Assembly: GCF_004359515.1 (NCBI RefSeq)
Contig: NZ_SCWD01000002.1
Span: forward strand, 186,001 to 250,000
DNA: 64,000 nt
Source: Macrococcus carouselicus
GTDB taxonomy: Bacteria; Bacillota; Bacilli; Staphylococcales; Staphylococcaceae
Direction: 5' to 3'
Shown here piece by piece: positions 34,399 through 44,690 of this stretch. How positions within the stretch are numbered: the stretch's first letter is position 1; each line of letters opens with the position of its first letter. The position numbers and the translations under genes are program-made. The notes under the pieces were generated by a model. It had not been told where the DNA came from and did not search any database. It was given only the letters and a program-made list of their open reading frames with translations.

Positions 34399-35556
34399 AT
34401 GAAATATACAGACATACTGAACGAAATTCCTGATAGTTATTTTGGCAAGACGATGGGACGTAAGCTTGAGATAGGAGAAAAGCCGCTGATCAATATGGCG
34501 GTCGGTATACCCGATAAACCCGCACCTGTCGAAGTGATAGCAGCCATGCAGCAGGCAATCACAGACCCGACCAACAATAAATACGGGGTATTCCGGGGAA
34601 AGGAAGCGTTCAGGTCAGCTATACAGACTTTCTATAAAGAGACATACGGCGTTGAGCTGAATAAGGATGAGGAAATCTGTATACTCTATGGCACGAAGAA
34701 CGGACTGGTCCATCTGCCGCTCTGTACCATCAATCCGGGTGACGGTGTACTGCTGCCAGACCCGGGCTATACCGATTATCTTGCGGGCGTCATTCTTGCA
34801 CGCGGCGAGCATTATGACCTCCCGCTATATGAGGAGAAGCATTACCTGCCTGACTTTGATGATGTCGATGCAGCAGAACTGGCCCGTACCAAGCTTATTT
34901 ATCTGAACTATCCGAGCAATCCAACTGGAGCTGTTGCGACAAGAGCGTTCTTTGATGCGGCAGTTGAGCGCTTCAGAGGAACTGAGACAAAAATTGTCCA
35001 TGATTTCGCTTATGCAGCGTTCGGATTCAATCAGAAAAATCCAAGTATTCTCCAGTCACCAGGCGCGAAGGAAGTAGCGGTGGAAATCTATTCACTGTCA
35101 AAGGGGTTCAATATGTCAGGCTTCCGTGTCGGCTTCGCTGTCGGCAATAAGGAAATGATTGCCGGACTCAATAAGCTGCAGGACCATACACAGGTCGGAA
35201 TGTGGGGAGCGCTGCAGGATGCAAGTATCGCAGCACTCGAGCTCGGACAACCTTTCCTCGATGAACAGAATGAACTGTTCAGAAAGAGGAGGAATAAAGT
35301 GATGGGTATACTGACGGAAAACGCGATACCCTTCAGTCCGCTTGAGGGAGGGATTTTCTTGTGGCTGAAGACCCCGGAAGGCTATGATGGTGAGGCATTC
35401 GTTGACTATCTGCTGCAGGAACAGTCATTATTAGTCACGCCTGGTATCCCGTTCGGTGAGAGAGGACGAAATTATGTCAGAGTATCGCTTGCAGTGGAAG
35501 ACAGTCTGCTGGATACTTTTCTGGAAAGGCTCCTTGAAGAGAAAGATCTGTATTAA
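34399..35556 (+). CDS. PLP-dependent class I/II aminotransferase under SAM riboswitch control
   Basis: A 385-residue fold-type I aminotransferase. Landmarks are the GTKNGLVHL cofactor loop, NYPSNPTGAV near 170, and the PLP lysine in IYSLSKGFNMSGFRVGF near 235. It resembles LL-diaminopimelate aminotransferase-like and MtnE-like enzymes. The riboswitch points to a sulfur amino acid role, for example making methionine from its keto acid in methionine salvage as MtnE does; this is inference. GGGGAGGAAGG lies before the ATG. It is monocistronic. Confidence 0.8.
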   Translation: MKYTDILNEIPDSYFGKTMGRKLEIGEKPLINMAVGIPDKPAPVEVIAAMQQAITDPTNNKYGVFRGKEAFRSAIQTFYKETYGVELNKDEEICILYGTKNGLVHLPLCTINPGDGVLLPDPGYTDYLAGVILARGEHYDLPLYEEKHYLPDFDDVDAAELARTKLIYLNYPSNPTGAVATRAFFDAAVERFRGTETKIVHDFAYAAFGFNQKNPSILQSPGAKEVAVEIYSLSKGFNMSGFRVGFAVGNKEMIAGLNKLQDHTQVGMWGALQDASIAALELGQPFLDEQNELFRKRRNKVMGILTENAIPFSPLEGGIFLWLKTPEGYDGEAFVDYLLQEQSLLVTPGIPFGERGRNYVRVSLAVEDSLLDTFLERLLEEKDLY

Positions 35557-35561
35557 TCAAG

Positions 35562-35595
35562 AAACGGTTAGCCCTGAGAAGGACTAACCGTTTTA
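35562..35595. terminator. bidirectional terminator after the aminotransferase gene
   Basis: AAACGGTTAG and CTAACCGTTTT form a 10-bp stem with a 12-base loop between converging genes. Confidence 0.82.
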
Positions 35596-35910
35596 AATTG
35601 ACAGTAGAAAGGCCGTTGCGATAATCATCGCCGCCATTGCGACAGTGAAGATATGTAGAATCTGCTGGCCTTTCATATCGTGGATCTTAGCCTTGAAGGC
35701 AGTGATCTCGATATTGATGACGAGACAGATGACCAGCAGTATCACCCACAGTGAACCCGGAAGACCGGACAGCCATGTGGAGGCGAAGATGATCAGCGCC
35801 ATACCGAAGATGAGACGTGCAGCCTGTGTCGGTCTCATATTGAGCTGATAGATGCTTAAATAGGAGACGAGAAGATAAGTGACGATGAATAACGTCAGTA
35901 ATAGTATCAT
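35593..35910 (-). CDS. 105-residue membrane protein (hypothetical)
   Basis: Four hydrophobic segments and a short basic-acidic loop (AFKAKIHDMKGQQ near 73-85). No family recognised. Its ATG overlaps the stop of the upstream MFS gene by 4 bases, so it is translated with that transporter. Confidence 0.7.
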   Translation of the reverse strand: MILLLTLFIVTYLLVSYLSIYQLNMRPTQAARLIFGMALIIFASTWLSGLPGSLWVILLVICLVINIEITAFKAKIHDMKGQQILHIFTVAMAAMIIATAFLLSI

Positions 35911-37088
35911 GCAGTTAGTCCTTTCCTGAAGTAAATCGCAATCATAATAAGGGCGAGAAGGCTCGTCAGGGCACCGATGAAGAAAGGCAGGCTGAGACTA
36001 TAGGTCATCAGACCGGTGAAGAGCAGAGGTCCGATGATCCGACCGAGACTGTCCAGCGAATAGCTGACGCCTGTCAGTTTGCCCATATTACTTGATGAAG
36101 TTGATTTAGTCAAAGTTGATGTCAGAAGCGTGCGGACGAGTGCGTTACCGGACATCAGCAGAACGAGACAGACGCCTGCATAAAAGAGATTCATCGTAAA
36201 AGGCAGCATGATGAAGGCGATGCTGGTGATAATCTGCCCGGTGACCATGACACGTTTTTCCTGTCCGTGCTTTACTTTGCGCAGGTAACCCCCTTGGAGA
36301 AGGGCATTGACAAGACCGCCGATCATAAAGAGCATGCCCATCTGTGTCGGTGTGATGTCGATTCGTTCAATTTCAAGGAGCTGGAATGAGCTTTCCATGC
36401 CGCTCATGGTCATTGTGACAATTAAAGTGCTCGCGAGGAGAATCAGAATAGGTGTCGTATAGCTGAGCTTCGTCCTGTTGTGCTGTCGGGTCTTGTGATG
36501 ATGCGTCTCAGGCAGAGAGAGCAGGACTGCTATGATGATGACGACCAGTATAACCGTTGTGACAAAGTAAGGGAGCTGATAGGAATAACCGGCAAGGAGA
36601 CCGCCGACCGCCGGACCAAAAATAAAGCCGAAACCGATCATCATACCCATCAGACCCATATAGCGGTTGCGTTCTTCCGTTGTTGTAACATCTGCGACAA
36701 TACTGGTCGTCGTCGAGAAGCAGGCACCGGAGAACAGACCGCCGATAATACGGGATACATAGAGCAGTGCGAGATTATCAATAAATAATCCGAATGTCAG
36801 AAAGCTGACAGCAAACCCGGTCAGACCAATGACCAGAATCTTTTTACGGCCGAGCTGATCTGACAGCTGTCCCCAGACAGGGGCAGCGATGAATGACGCG
36901 ATGGAATAGACTGACAGCAGAAGTCCCATATGGAAGGCATTCAGCCCCATACTTTTGACCAGGGCCGGAATGACCGGAATCACGATGCTGAAGCCGAAAT
37001 AGATGAAGAACTGGATGGCCATCAATATCGTGAAAAATGACTTAATTGAGCTGTTCACGGACCTGTCTGATTTCTTCTTCGAGTTCAA
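35907..37088 (-). CDS. MFS multidrug-type transporter (12 helices)
   Basis: A 393-residue transporter with the drug/proton antiporter features: GQLSDQLGRKK after helix 2 and GVGG-like GFGFIFGPAVGGLLAG in helix 5 (antiporter motif C region). It resembles NorA/TetA-type exporters, but the substrate cannot be deduced. I chose the TTG at 37088, preceded by GGAGGTG at 8 bases and lying inside the upstream small gene in another frame. It forms an operon with the 53-residue protein before it and the 105-residue membrane protein after it. Confidence 0.83.
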   Translation of the reverse strand: MNSKKKSDRSVNSSIKSFFTILMAIQFFIYFGFSIVIPVIPALVKSMGLNAFHMGLLLSVYSIASFIAAPVWGQLSDQLGRKKILVIGLTGFAVSFLTFGLFIDNLALLYVSRIIGGLFSGACFSTTTSIVADVTTTEERNRYMGLMGMMIGFGFIFGPAVGGLLAGYSYQLPYFVTTVILVVIIIAVLLSLPETHHHKTRQHNRTKLSYTTPILILLASTLIVTMTMSGMESSFQLLEIERIDITPTQMGMLFMIGGLVNALLQGGYLRKVKHGQEKRVMVTGQIITSIAFIMLPFTMNLFYAGVCLVLLMSGNALVRTLLTSTLTKSTSSSNMGKLTGVSYSLDSLGRIIGPLLFTGLMTYSLSLPFFIGALTSLLALIMIAIYFRKGLTA

Positions 37089-37203
37089 TAAGGCGCACCT
37101 CCAACTTATCTGCAGCATTGCCAGTGGACTGGACTTTTTCTATATCGCCCTGGATGCGGACGTATTCCTCTTTGAGTTCTGTTAACTGATATTTTAAATC
37201 CAT
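37042..37203 (-). CDS. 53-residue coiled-coil protein, SE1561-like
   Basis: ATG at 37203 with AAAGGAGA 5 bases upstream. The product begins MDLKYQLTELKEEYVRIQGD and is almost entirely charged heptad-like helix, ending IRQVREQLN. It reminds me of the short staphylococcal proteins annotated as SE1561 family, from memory. Function unknown. Its last 47 bases overlap the MFS gene in a different frame, and it supplies that gene's ribosome binding site. Confidence 0.65.
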   Translation of the reverse strand: MDLKYQLTELKEEYVRIQGDIEKVQSTGNAADKLEVRLIELEEEIRQVREQLN

Positions 37204-37242
37204 ATTATTCTCCTTTAACCCTGGTGTATATCTATTATAAGC

Positions 37243-37248
37243 TATAAT
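37243..37248 (+). promoter_or_regulatory. -10 element upstream of the 35-residue ORF and phosphoesterase
   Basis: TATAAT lies 28 bases before the ATG at 37277; no convincing -35. The 73-base gap must hold promoters in both directions. Confidence 0.45.
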
Positions 37249-37276
37249 GAAGAAGACTTGAAAGAGGTGGCTTTAA

Positions 37277-37384
37277 ATGACAAAGAAAATTAAGATGATT
37301 GTCAGTGCCGGTCAGCGTGGTACACAGATGAAATTGAATCCTGCCGACTTGCTGACAGCACAGCTGAAAGAGGTGATCCGGTGA
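37277..37384 (+). CDS. 35-residue small protein coupled to the phosphoesterase gene
   Basis: The ATG at 37277 follows AAAGAGGTGG by 7 bases. The product is MTKKIKMIVSAGQRGTQMKL then NPADLLTAQLKEVIR, basic at the start and with a hydrophobic C-terminal helix. Its stop overlaps the GTG start of the next gene by 4 bases (GTGA). No family recognised. The ribosome binding site and overlap support real translation, either for the peptide itself or to deliver ribosomes to the phosphoesterase. Confidence 0.5.
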   Translation: MTKKIKMIVSAGQRGTQMKLNPADLLTAQLKEVIR

Positions 37385-38487
37385 AACTGAAAGATAAGCT
37401 GATTCAGCTTGATATCAGAGGCAGACGGACGATTGTCATTTCCGATATTCACGGCGAACTGGCATTATTCAAGCAGCTGCTTAAGAAAACCGGCTGGTCA
37501 GACGATGATAGGCTGATCATCAACGGCGACATCCTGGATAAGGGTCAGGATAGTTTAGGGACGATGAAATTTATCCGTGAACTTGCTGAAAGTGACAATG
37601 TGTATGTCATTGAAGGTAACTGTGACCGCTTCTTTGATGAGCTGGAGGCCGATTGGCTGTATGCGTATATGGACTGTCGTCACACTGCCGCGCATGAATT
37701 CCTGCGGGAGACGGGGACAACACTTGAAGATTATCCTGCACAGAGTGACTTTGCCCGTGCTGTGCTCGAACAGTACGGTGACTTTCAGCAGTGGTTCAGA
37801 AACCTGCCGACAGCAATCGAGACAGAGGACTATCTGTTTGTCCATGCGGGAATAGAGGCTGATTACCTTGAGACGCCGAGAGAAGTCGCGCTGACGATGC
37901 CTGAATTCTATAGCCGGACCCATCACCTGGACAAGACCGTAGTGGTCGGCCATTATCCCGCAGCCAACTTTGTAGAAGACGGTCTATACAGCCATGAAGT
38001 CAAGGTCAATCAGGCGCGTCGCATTATCGCGCTGGATGGTGGCAATCAGGTGAAGGCATCAGGGCAGCTGAACGCGCTGATCATTGAAGCGGACGGCAGC
38101 CTGGACACGATGTCGGTGGATGCGCATCCCTCAAGACTCGTCATTCAGGACTTTGAAGTCACGTTACAGGAGCCGCACAGCTTCACATTTCCGGACTATG
38201 AGATCAAAGCCTTCGAAGGGGATGCACACTTCACCTTTGCAGAACATCTCTCAAGTCAGACGCAGCTGATGGTGAAGACGGAATGGATCAAGGAGCAGGA
38301 CGGACGTCATTACCTCAATGATGACTATACGGATCTCTTTCTGGATGTAACGGCGGGAGAAGAAGTGAAAGTAGTTGGAGAGTATGCCGGTTATGTACTG
38401 ATCAAGCGTAATGGCCTGGTCGGCTGGGTGCCGGAGGAAGTGCTGGACACTTCTACTGATAAGGCGTCTGATATTTCTCATGTTTGA
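37381..38487 (+). CDS. calcineurin-like metallophosphoesterase with C-terminal SH3-like domain
   Basis: The first 240 residues are a metallophosphoesterase of the PrpE/PP2A-like group: VISDIHGE near 20-27, NGDILDKGQDS near 42-52, EGNCDRF near 74-80, VHAGIEADY and VVGHYPA with the metal-binding histidines. The C-terminal 130 residues end in an SH3b-like segment (VKVVGEYAGYVLIKRNGLVGWVPEEVL). The target could be a phosphoprotein or a dinucleoside polyphosphate. The GTG start overlaps the upstream small ORF. The end overlaps the opposing gene by 35 bases. Confidence 0.8.
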   Translation: MKLKDKLIQLDIRGRRTIVISDIHGELALFKQLLKKTGWSDDDRLIINGDILDKGQDSLGTMKFIRELAESDNVYVIEGNCDRFFDELEADWLYAYMDCRHTAAHEFLRETGTTLEDYPAQSDFARAVLEQYGDFQQWFRNLPTAIETEDYLFVHAGIEADYLETPREVALTMPEFYSRTHHLDKTVVVGHYPAANFVEDGLYSHEVKVNQARRIIALDGGNQVKASGQLNALIIEADGSLDTMSVDAHPSRLVIQDFEVTLQEPHSFTFPDYEIKAFEGDAHFTFAEHLSSQTQLMVKTEWIKEQDGRHYLNDDYTDLFLDVTAGEEVKVVGEYAGYVLIKRNGLVGWVPEEVLDTSTDKASDISHV

Positions 38488-38857
38488 TAAAATAGCGGTG
38501 ACGCGTAATCAGTATAGTGCCTGCTGTAATAAGCAGAATAGGTAGAATGATGGTATAGAGCATCATCAGTCCTGATAGGATAAGCATAACAGCGCTTGCC
38601 ATGACATAACGCTTCATATAGAGAATACCGAGCAGATTAAGCAGCCATGGAATCAGGATGATAACACCGAATGGCAGCAGTACCTCCTTGAACGCTATAG
38701 TTGCTGCTATTGCATCTGTTGATTTATTGCGCAGGAAATCCTGCACGATTGGCTGTTCTGCCACTAAGTAAGCAGCAGTAACGCTGAATAATAATAAAGA
38801 TAGAACGATCCATGCGAGGATGGCAAGTATCTTTGGGAGTCTCGTGAGATTTTTCAT
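38453..38857 (-). CDS. 134-residue membrane protein (hypothetical)
   Basis: Four hydrophobic segments (about 9-31, 58-78, 82-101 and 102-120) with a soluble loop after the first and a basic C-terminal tail. No family recognised. It overlaps the end of the phosphoesterase gene by 35 bases. GAGGTG precedes the ATG. Confidence 0.68.
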   Translation of the reverse strand: MKNLTRLPKILAILAWIVLSLLLFSVTAAYLVAEQPIVQDFLRNKSTDAIAATIAFKEVLLPFGVIILIPWLLNLLGILYMKRYVMASAVMLILSGLMMLYTIILPILLITAGTILITRHRYFIKHEKYQTPYQ

Positions 38858-38888
38858 AGTCGCACCTCATTTGTTTTATACATCATAA

Positions 38889-38924
38889 CAAAAAAACTCG
38901 CTGACTGTTTAAAGTTCAGCGAGT
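38889..38924 (-). terminator. terminator of the glcU-glucose dehydrogenase operon
   Basis: ACTCGCTGA (38896-38904) and its complement (38916-38924) form the stem; on the minus strand a T-run follows. Confidence 0.88.
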
Positions 38925-38933
38925 ATTATTTAC

Positions 38934-40593
<1,660 letters not shown>

Positions 40594-40668
40594 TGTATGC
40601 TCCTTTATTGTTTAGTTATTTTCAGCATTCCCTTCCTTCCAGATGTCAAACATGATGTATTCTGCATG

Positions 40669-40698
40669 CAAAAAAAGTGGCGCACTCAAGGCGCCGCT
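40669..40698 (-). terminator. terminator of the HAD-GNAT gene pair
   Basis: AGTGGCGC and GCGCCGCT form a stem with one mismatch; on the minus strand seven T residues follow. Confidence 0.8.
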
Positions 40699-40702
40699 TC
40701 TG

Positions 40703-41527
40703 TTATTCAGCTGTATATTTAAAATGGTGCATTTCATCGGTCTTACGGAATCCGAGCTTCTCGTAAAATTCAATAGAACGCTTGCGTTTGTCTTCAACGA
40801 CCAGCTGTATAGCTGTCGCATGATACTCATGGAATGCATGATTTGCAGCATGTGCGACGAGTTTATGTCCGATGCCCTGCTGGCGGTAATGTTTGTGGGT
40901 TTCAACGTGGTCGATATAACAGACAGCATGCGCATTGACTTCCAGAATGACGTAGCCTTTAACAATCCCTTCACTGAGCAGAATGAAAAGTTCATAGTTA
41001 TCATTCAGTGTGTCAAGAATCAGTTTTTTCCGGGCGGATACATCGATATAAAGATTTTTCAGCAGTTCACAGAAACTTTTCTTATAGATAGATCGATATT
41101 TGATCACCTGTCTTGTGTCAATTTCTTCAGTCAGTGATTCTGCAGTCATTGTATACTGGGTGCCTAAGTATTGAGTCTTAAGTGCCTTCATCACCTGTCG
41201 GCCGGATTGATGCCGGTTATCGATATAGAACTCATAGTCCTTAATGACAGAGTGCCGGGAAGTGAGTTCTTTCCACATTTCAGCAATCTGTTTTAAATCT
41301 GATTGAGTCGTAAGAGGACCGATGACTTTAGCGTTCGGTCCGTCTTTGATCAATCCGAGAAAAGCGTCTGGTGTGTCGTCACCTGAGACGACATAGTCCT
41401 GTTCATTCATACGTTCAAGCAGGGCTTCTATTGCTGAAAGAGAGCGGGGCAGATAACCGATACGGTGTTCCGGGCTTTGGTTCAGGTCATAGATGAACTG
41501 GGCAATCTTCCGTTTGTTCAAAATCAT
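40703..41527 (-). CDS. GNAT-family N-acetyltransferase with N-terminal extension
   Basis: A 274-residue protein. The last 140 residues hold a GNAT domain with THKHYRQQGIGHKLVAHAA (acetyl-CoA loop) and the terminal SIEFYEKLGFRKTDEMHHF. The first 130 residues are a second, degenerate GNAT-like or specificity module (LGLIKDGPNAKVIGPL). Substrate unknown. Its ATG overlaps the stop of the HAD gene (ATGA). Confidence 0.82.
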   Translation of the reverse strand: MILNKRKIAQFIYDLNQSPEHRIGYLPRSLSAIEALLERMNEQDYVVSGDDTPDAFLGLIKDGPNAKVIGPLTTQSDLKQIAEMWKELTSRHSVIKDYEFYIDNRHQSGRQVMKALKTQYLGTQYTMTAESLTEEIDTRQVIKYRSIYKKSFCELLKNLYIDVSARKKLILDTLNDNYELFILLSEGIVKGYVILEVNAHAVCYIDHVETHKHYRQQGIGHKLVAHAANHAFHEYHATAIQLVVEDKRKRSIEFYEKLGFRKTDEMHHFKYTAE

Positions 41528-42315
41528 TCACTCCTTGTCTGCAGGATAGAGAGGATACCTTTATTATAGGGATGGGCTGCGTGCTTTGAATGAAGGAGCT
41601 TCGCTTCTTCAGTTGCATTACTTACTAGATACCCATGTTTCACTGCATTCAGCATCCTGATATCATTTCCACTGTCTCCGAAAGCGTAAGTGTTTTCAAA
41701 CGGGATATCATATTTCCGGACTAGATAGCGGACGATGGCATCCTTGCCCGTGCTCTCCGGGAAGAGATCGATATCGTAACAATCAGCCGGATCACCGATC
41801 AATGGATTGCATCTGCTGATATTGACGCTAAGGTTCTGCGCCTCAGCACGCTTACGGATGATGCTGAATTTCTCCTGGTCCGTTTCATGGCGGGTTTCCC
41901 GGTAATAGTAGTTGCGTGAGAACGGTGCATGAATGAACGGCATCTGGATCATAAGAGGAATACCCTCATCCATCAGTTCCTGCTCCAGCTCCATAATAGT
42001 CGTTTTGCTGAATCCCTGATTTAGAAGTGATTGTTCATAGTCTGTGTCATAGATTTCTCTGCCGTCTTTATAATAGTAAAGCTCTGTACCGGAATTCGCG
42101 GCGATGAAATGAGGATAGGCCATAGCCATCTCTTCCAGGCAGCCCTTGATCATAGTAAGTGTGCTGGCAGAAACGATGCCGAATAACAGCTGGTCCTGCT
42201 GGTTCAGATATTCCGTCAGCGCTATGACATCATCCGGATTATTCCGGTCATGGGCGAAGTAAGTTTCATCAAAATCAGAGCAGACAAGCGTGTCGATCAT
42301 TTCTGGGAAATACAT
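41524..42315 (-). CDS. HAD-superfamily phosphatase (sucrose-phosphatase/Cof type)
   Basis: A 263-residue hydrolase. The nucleophile motif is CSDFDETYF (Asp14, Asp16) and motif IV is AFGDSGNDIRML near 215-226, with a C2-type cap domain between. Members dephosphorylate sugar phosphates or related metabolites. AAGGAGGAA precedes the ATG. It is coupled to the GNAT gene downstream and divergent from topB. Confidence 0.83.
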   Translation of the reverse strand: MYFPEMIDTLVCSDFDETYFAHDRNNPDDVIALTEYLNQQDQLLFGIVSASTLTMIKGCLEEMAMAYPHFIAANSGTELYYYKDGREIYDTDYEQSLLNQGFSKTTIMELEQELMDEGIPLMIQMPFIHAPFSRNYYYRETRHETDQEKFSIIRKRAEAQNLSVNISRCNPLIGDPADCYDIDLFPESTGKDAIVRYLVRKYDIPFENTYAFGDSGNDIRMLNAVKHGYLVSNATEEAKLLHSKHAAHPYNKGILSILQTRSE

Positions 42316-42418
42316 GCGGATTCCTCCTTATTTTCACATAGCATACAGCACTTAAGGTACGAACTCAATAGAAATAATGCTATAATGATGCAATGACTTT
42401 ACGAGAAGGAATGATACT

Positions 42419-44536
42419 ATGAAATCAGTCGTACTTGCTGAGAAACCATCTGTTGCACGGGATATTGCACGTGTGCTTGGATGCACTCAGAAAAAAGAAG
42501 GCTATATAGAGAACAACCGTTACATTGTGACATGGGCACTTGGGCATCTGGTGACGAATGCAGATCCTGAGCAATATGATAATAAATATAAGACATGGGA
42601 TCTGAACGAGCTGCCGATTCTGCCGAAGTATATGAAGACAGTGGTCATCGGTAAGACGCGCAAGCAATTCAATACAGTGAAACATCAAGTTGAGCGTGAT
42701 GATGTCAATGAAGTGATCATCGCGACGGATGCAGGTCGTGAGGGGGAACTCGTCGCACGTCTTATTTTAGAGAAGTGTAAAGGCAATAAACCGGTCAAAC
42801 GTCTCTGGATCAGTTCAGTGACAGATAAAGCGATTAAAGACGGCTTCAGTAGACTGAAAGATGGACAAGCCTATCAAGGTCTCTATGATGCTGCACTTGC
42901 CCGCAGTGAAGCGGACTGGATTGTCGGCATCAATGCAACACGCGCACTGACGACTAAGTATGATGCACAGCTGTCGACAGGGCGTGCACAGACGCCGACG
43001 CTGCAGATGGTGAAGATGCGTCAAGACGAAATCAATCAGTTCAGAGCACGTAAATATTATGGTACAGAAGCGGTTATCAATGGCACACGGTTCAGTGGGC
43101 CCAACCAGATATTCGAAGAAGAGCAGATCAATCAGCTGATAGCAGATCTGCAGGGTAAGGAAGCGATCGTGACATCGGTCGACAGTAACGAGAAAAAGAA
43201 ATATCCTGATAAACTCTATGATCTGACATCGCTTCAGCAGGATGCTTATAAACGTTATCAATATTCTGCTAAGGAAACTCTCAGCACGATGCAGAACTTA
43301 TATGAAAGCCATAAGCTTGTCACCTATCCACGTACCGATGCAAACTATCTGACAGAAGATATGGTGCCGACACTTCGTGACCGCGTGGCATCACTCAGCG
43401 CAACCCAGTTCCGTCCCGCAGTTCTGGAGCTGATCAAGAGTCAGATTAAGGGCAGCAGACATTTCATCGATGACAGCAAAGTGTCGGACCACCATGCCAT
43501 CGTACCGACAGAAGTCAAAGCACGTCCGGATGATCTGACATTGCGTGAACGTCATATCTATGAACTGATTGCCGAACGCTTTTTAAGTGTCCTGATGAAG
43601 CCTTACCGTTATGAACTGCAGACCATCAAAGTGAAAATTGGCCAGACTGAATTCACAGCGAAGCATGAACGGCCGATTGAACTGGGATTTAAAGCATTAT
43701 ATGAACAACTTACTGAAAAAGCAGCACTGACCTTCAAGCAGGGGGACAGACTGCCCGCTAAACTAGCAAAAACGCGCGGTGAAACAGCACCACCGCCGTA
43801 TTTCAATGAAGGAACACTGCTGAAAGCGATGGAGAATCCTGCTGCAATCTTCAAGCTGGATAAGGAAAGACGTTCGACCCTTAAAGAGACGGGGGGTATC
43901 GGTACAGTCGCAACGCGCGCTGATATTATTGAGAAACTGTACAATCTGAATGCGATTGAATCACATGAAGGTAAACTCCGCGTAACGAATAAAGGGAAGC
44001 AGTTACTGGAACTGGCACCTGAAGAGCTGAAGTCACCTGAACTGACCGCTGACTGGGAACATAAGCTCACACTGATTGAACGGGGTAAATACAACAAGAA
44101 AGCCTTTATTGATGAGATGCGCGACTTCACGCAGAAGCTGATTCACGGCATTAAGGCAAGTGAAGACAAATTCAAGCATGATAACCTCACATCGACAGAA
44201 TGTCCGACATGCGGGAAGTTCATGCTGGAGATCAAGACGAAGAATGCGAAGATGCTGGTCTGTCAGGATCCGGCATGTAAGACGAAGAAGAACGTGCAGC
44301 GTAAGACAAACGCCCGCTGTCCGAACTGTAAGAAGAAACTGACATTACACGGTAAAGGACCAAAGGCGATGTACAGCTGCAGCTGCGGTTTCCATGAGAC
44401 GCAGGAACAGATGGACAAACGCTTCAACTCGAAGAAGACAGGCAAAGTATCCCGCAATGATATCAAGAAATATACGCAGAAAGAAGAACCGGTGAACAAT
44501 CCGTTTGCAGATGCATTAAAAGGACTGAAGTTCTAG
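42419..44536 (+). CDS. topB: DNA topoisomerase III
   Basis: A 705-residue type IA topoisomerase. The TOPRIM domain starts at [18 protein letters not shown] and has the metal-binding TDAGREGE; the active-site tyrosine is near residue 303 in [12 protein letters not shown]. The C-terminus carries zinc-ribbon cysteines (CPTCGKF, CQDPAC, CPNCKK, CSCG) from about 592 to 660. It decatenates DNA and resolves recombination intermediates. The gene is monocistronic. Confidence 0.95.
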   Translation: MKSVVLAEKPSVARDIARVLGCTQKKEGYIENNRYIVTWALGHLVTNADPEQYDNKYKTWDLNELPILPKYMKTVVIGKTRKQFNTVKHQVERDDVNEVIIATDAGREGELVARLILEKCKGNKPVKRLWISSVTDKAIKDGFSRLKDGQAYQGLYDAALARSEADWIVGINATRALTTKYDAQLSTGRAQTPTLQMVKMRQDEINQFRARKYYGTEAVINGTRFSGPNQIFEEEQINQLIADLQGKEAIVTSVDSNEKKKYPDKLYDLTSLQQDAYKRYQYSAKETLSTMQNLYESHKLVTYPRTDANYLTEDMVPTLRDRVASLSATQFRPAVLELIKSQIKGSRHFIDDSKVSDHHAIVPTEVKARPDDLTLRERHIYELIAERFLSVLMKPYRYELQTIKVKIGQTEFTAKHERPIELGFKALYEQLTEKAALTFKQGDRLPAKLAKTRGETAPPPYFNEGTLLKAMENPAAIFKLDKERRSTLKETGGIGTVATRADIIEKLYNLNAIESHEGKLRVTNKGKQLLELAPEELKSPELTADWEHKLTLIERGKYNKKAFIDEMRDFTQKLIHGIKASEDKFKHDNLTSTECPTCGKFMLEIKTKNAKMLVCQDPACKTKKNVQRKTNARCPNCKKKLTLHGKGPKAMYSCSCGFHETQEQMDKRFNSKKTGKVSRNDIKKYTQKEEPVNNPFADALKGLKF

Positions 44537-44544
44537 CTGAGAAG

Positions 44545-44572
44545 AGACTGTCATCAGGACAGTCTTTTTTTG
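44545..44572 (+). terminator. terminator of topB
   Basis: AGACTGTC and GACAGTCT around a 5-base loop, followed by seven T residues. Confidence 0.9.
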
Positions 44573-44581
44573 TAGGCAAAT

Positions 44582-44619
44582 CACGAACGAAAAACCGTTT
44601 TCAATCTTTAATGTTCGAT
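44582..44619. promoter_or_regulatory. candidate paired PurR boxes upstream of the purine permease gene
   Basis: CGAAC at 44584-44588 and the inverted GTTCG at 44613-44617, both in AT-rich flanks and 24 bases apart, match the arrangement of divergently oriented PurBoxes. I see no purine riboswitch aptamer in the 117-base gap before the gene. Confidence 0.6.
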
Positions 44620-44690
44620 TTATTATTGCTTTTTAAATCAATGCATAATAGAATATACAAGTATTTAAAAAAGAACTTAAGGAGTTATGT

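Noticed and set aside
43609-44130. Serine-rich minus-strand frame inside topB.
   Set aside because: It is the shadow of the topB frame and lacks a ribosome binding site.
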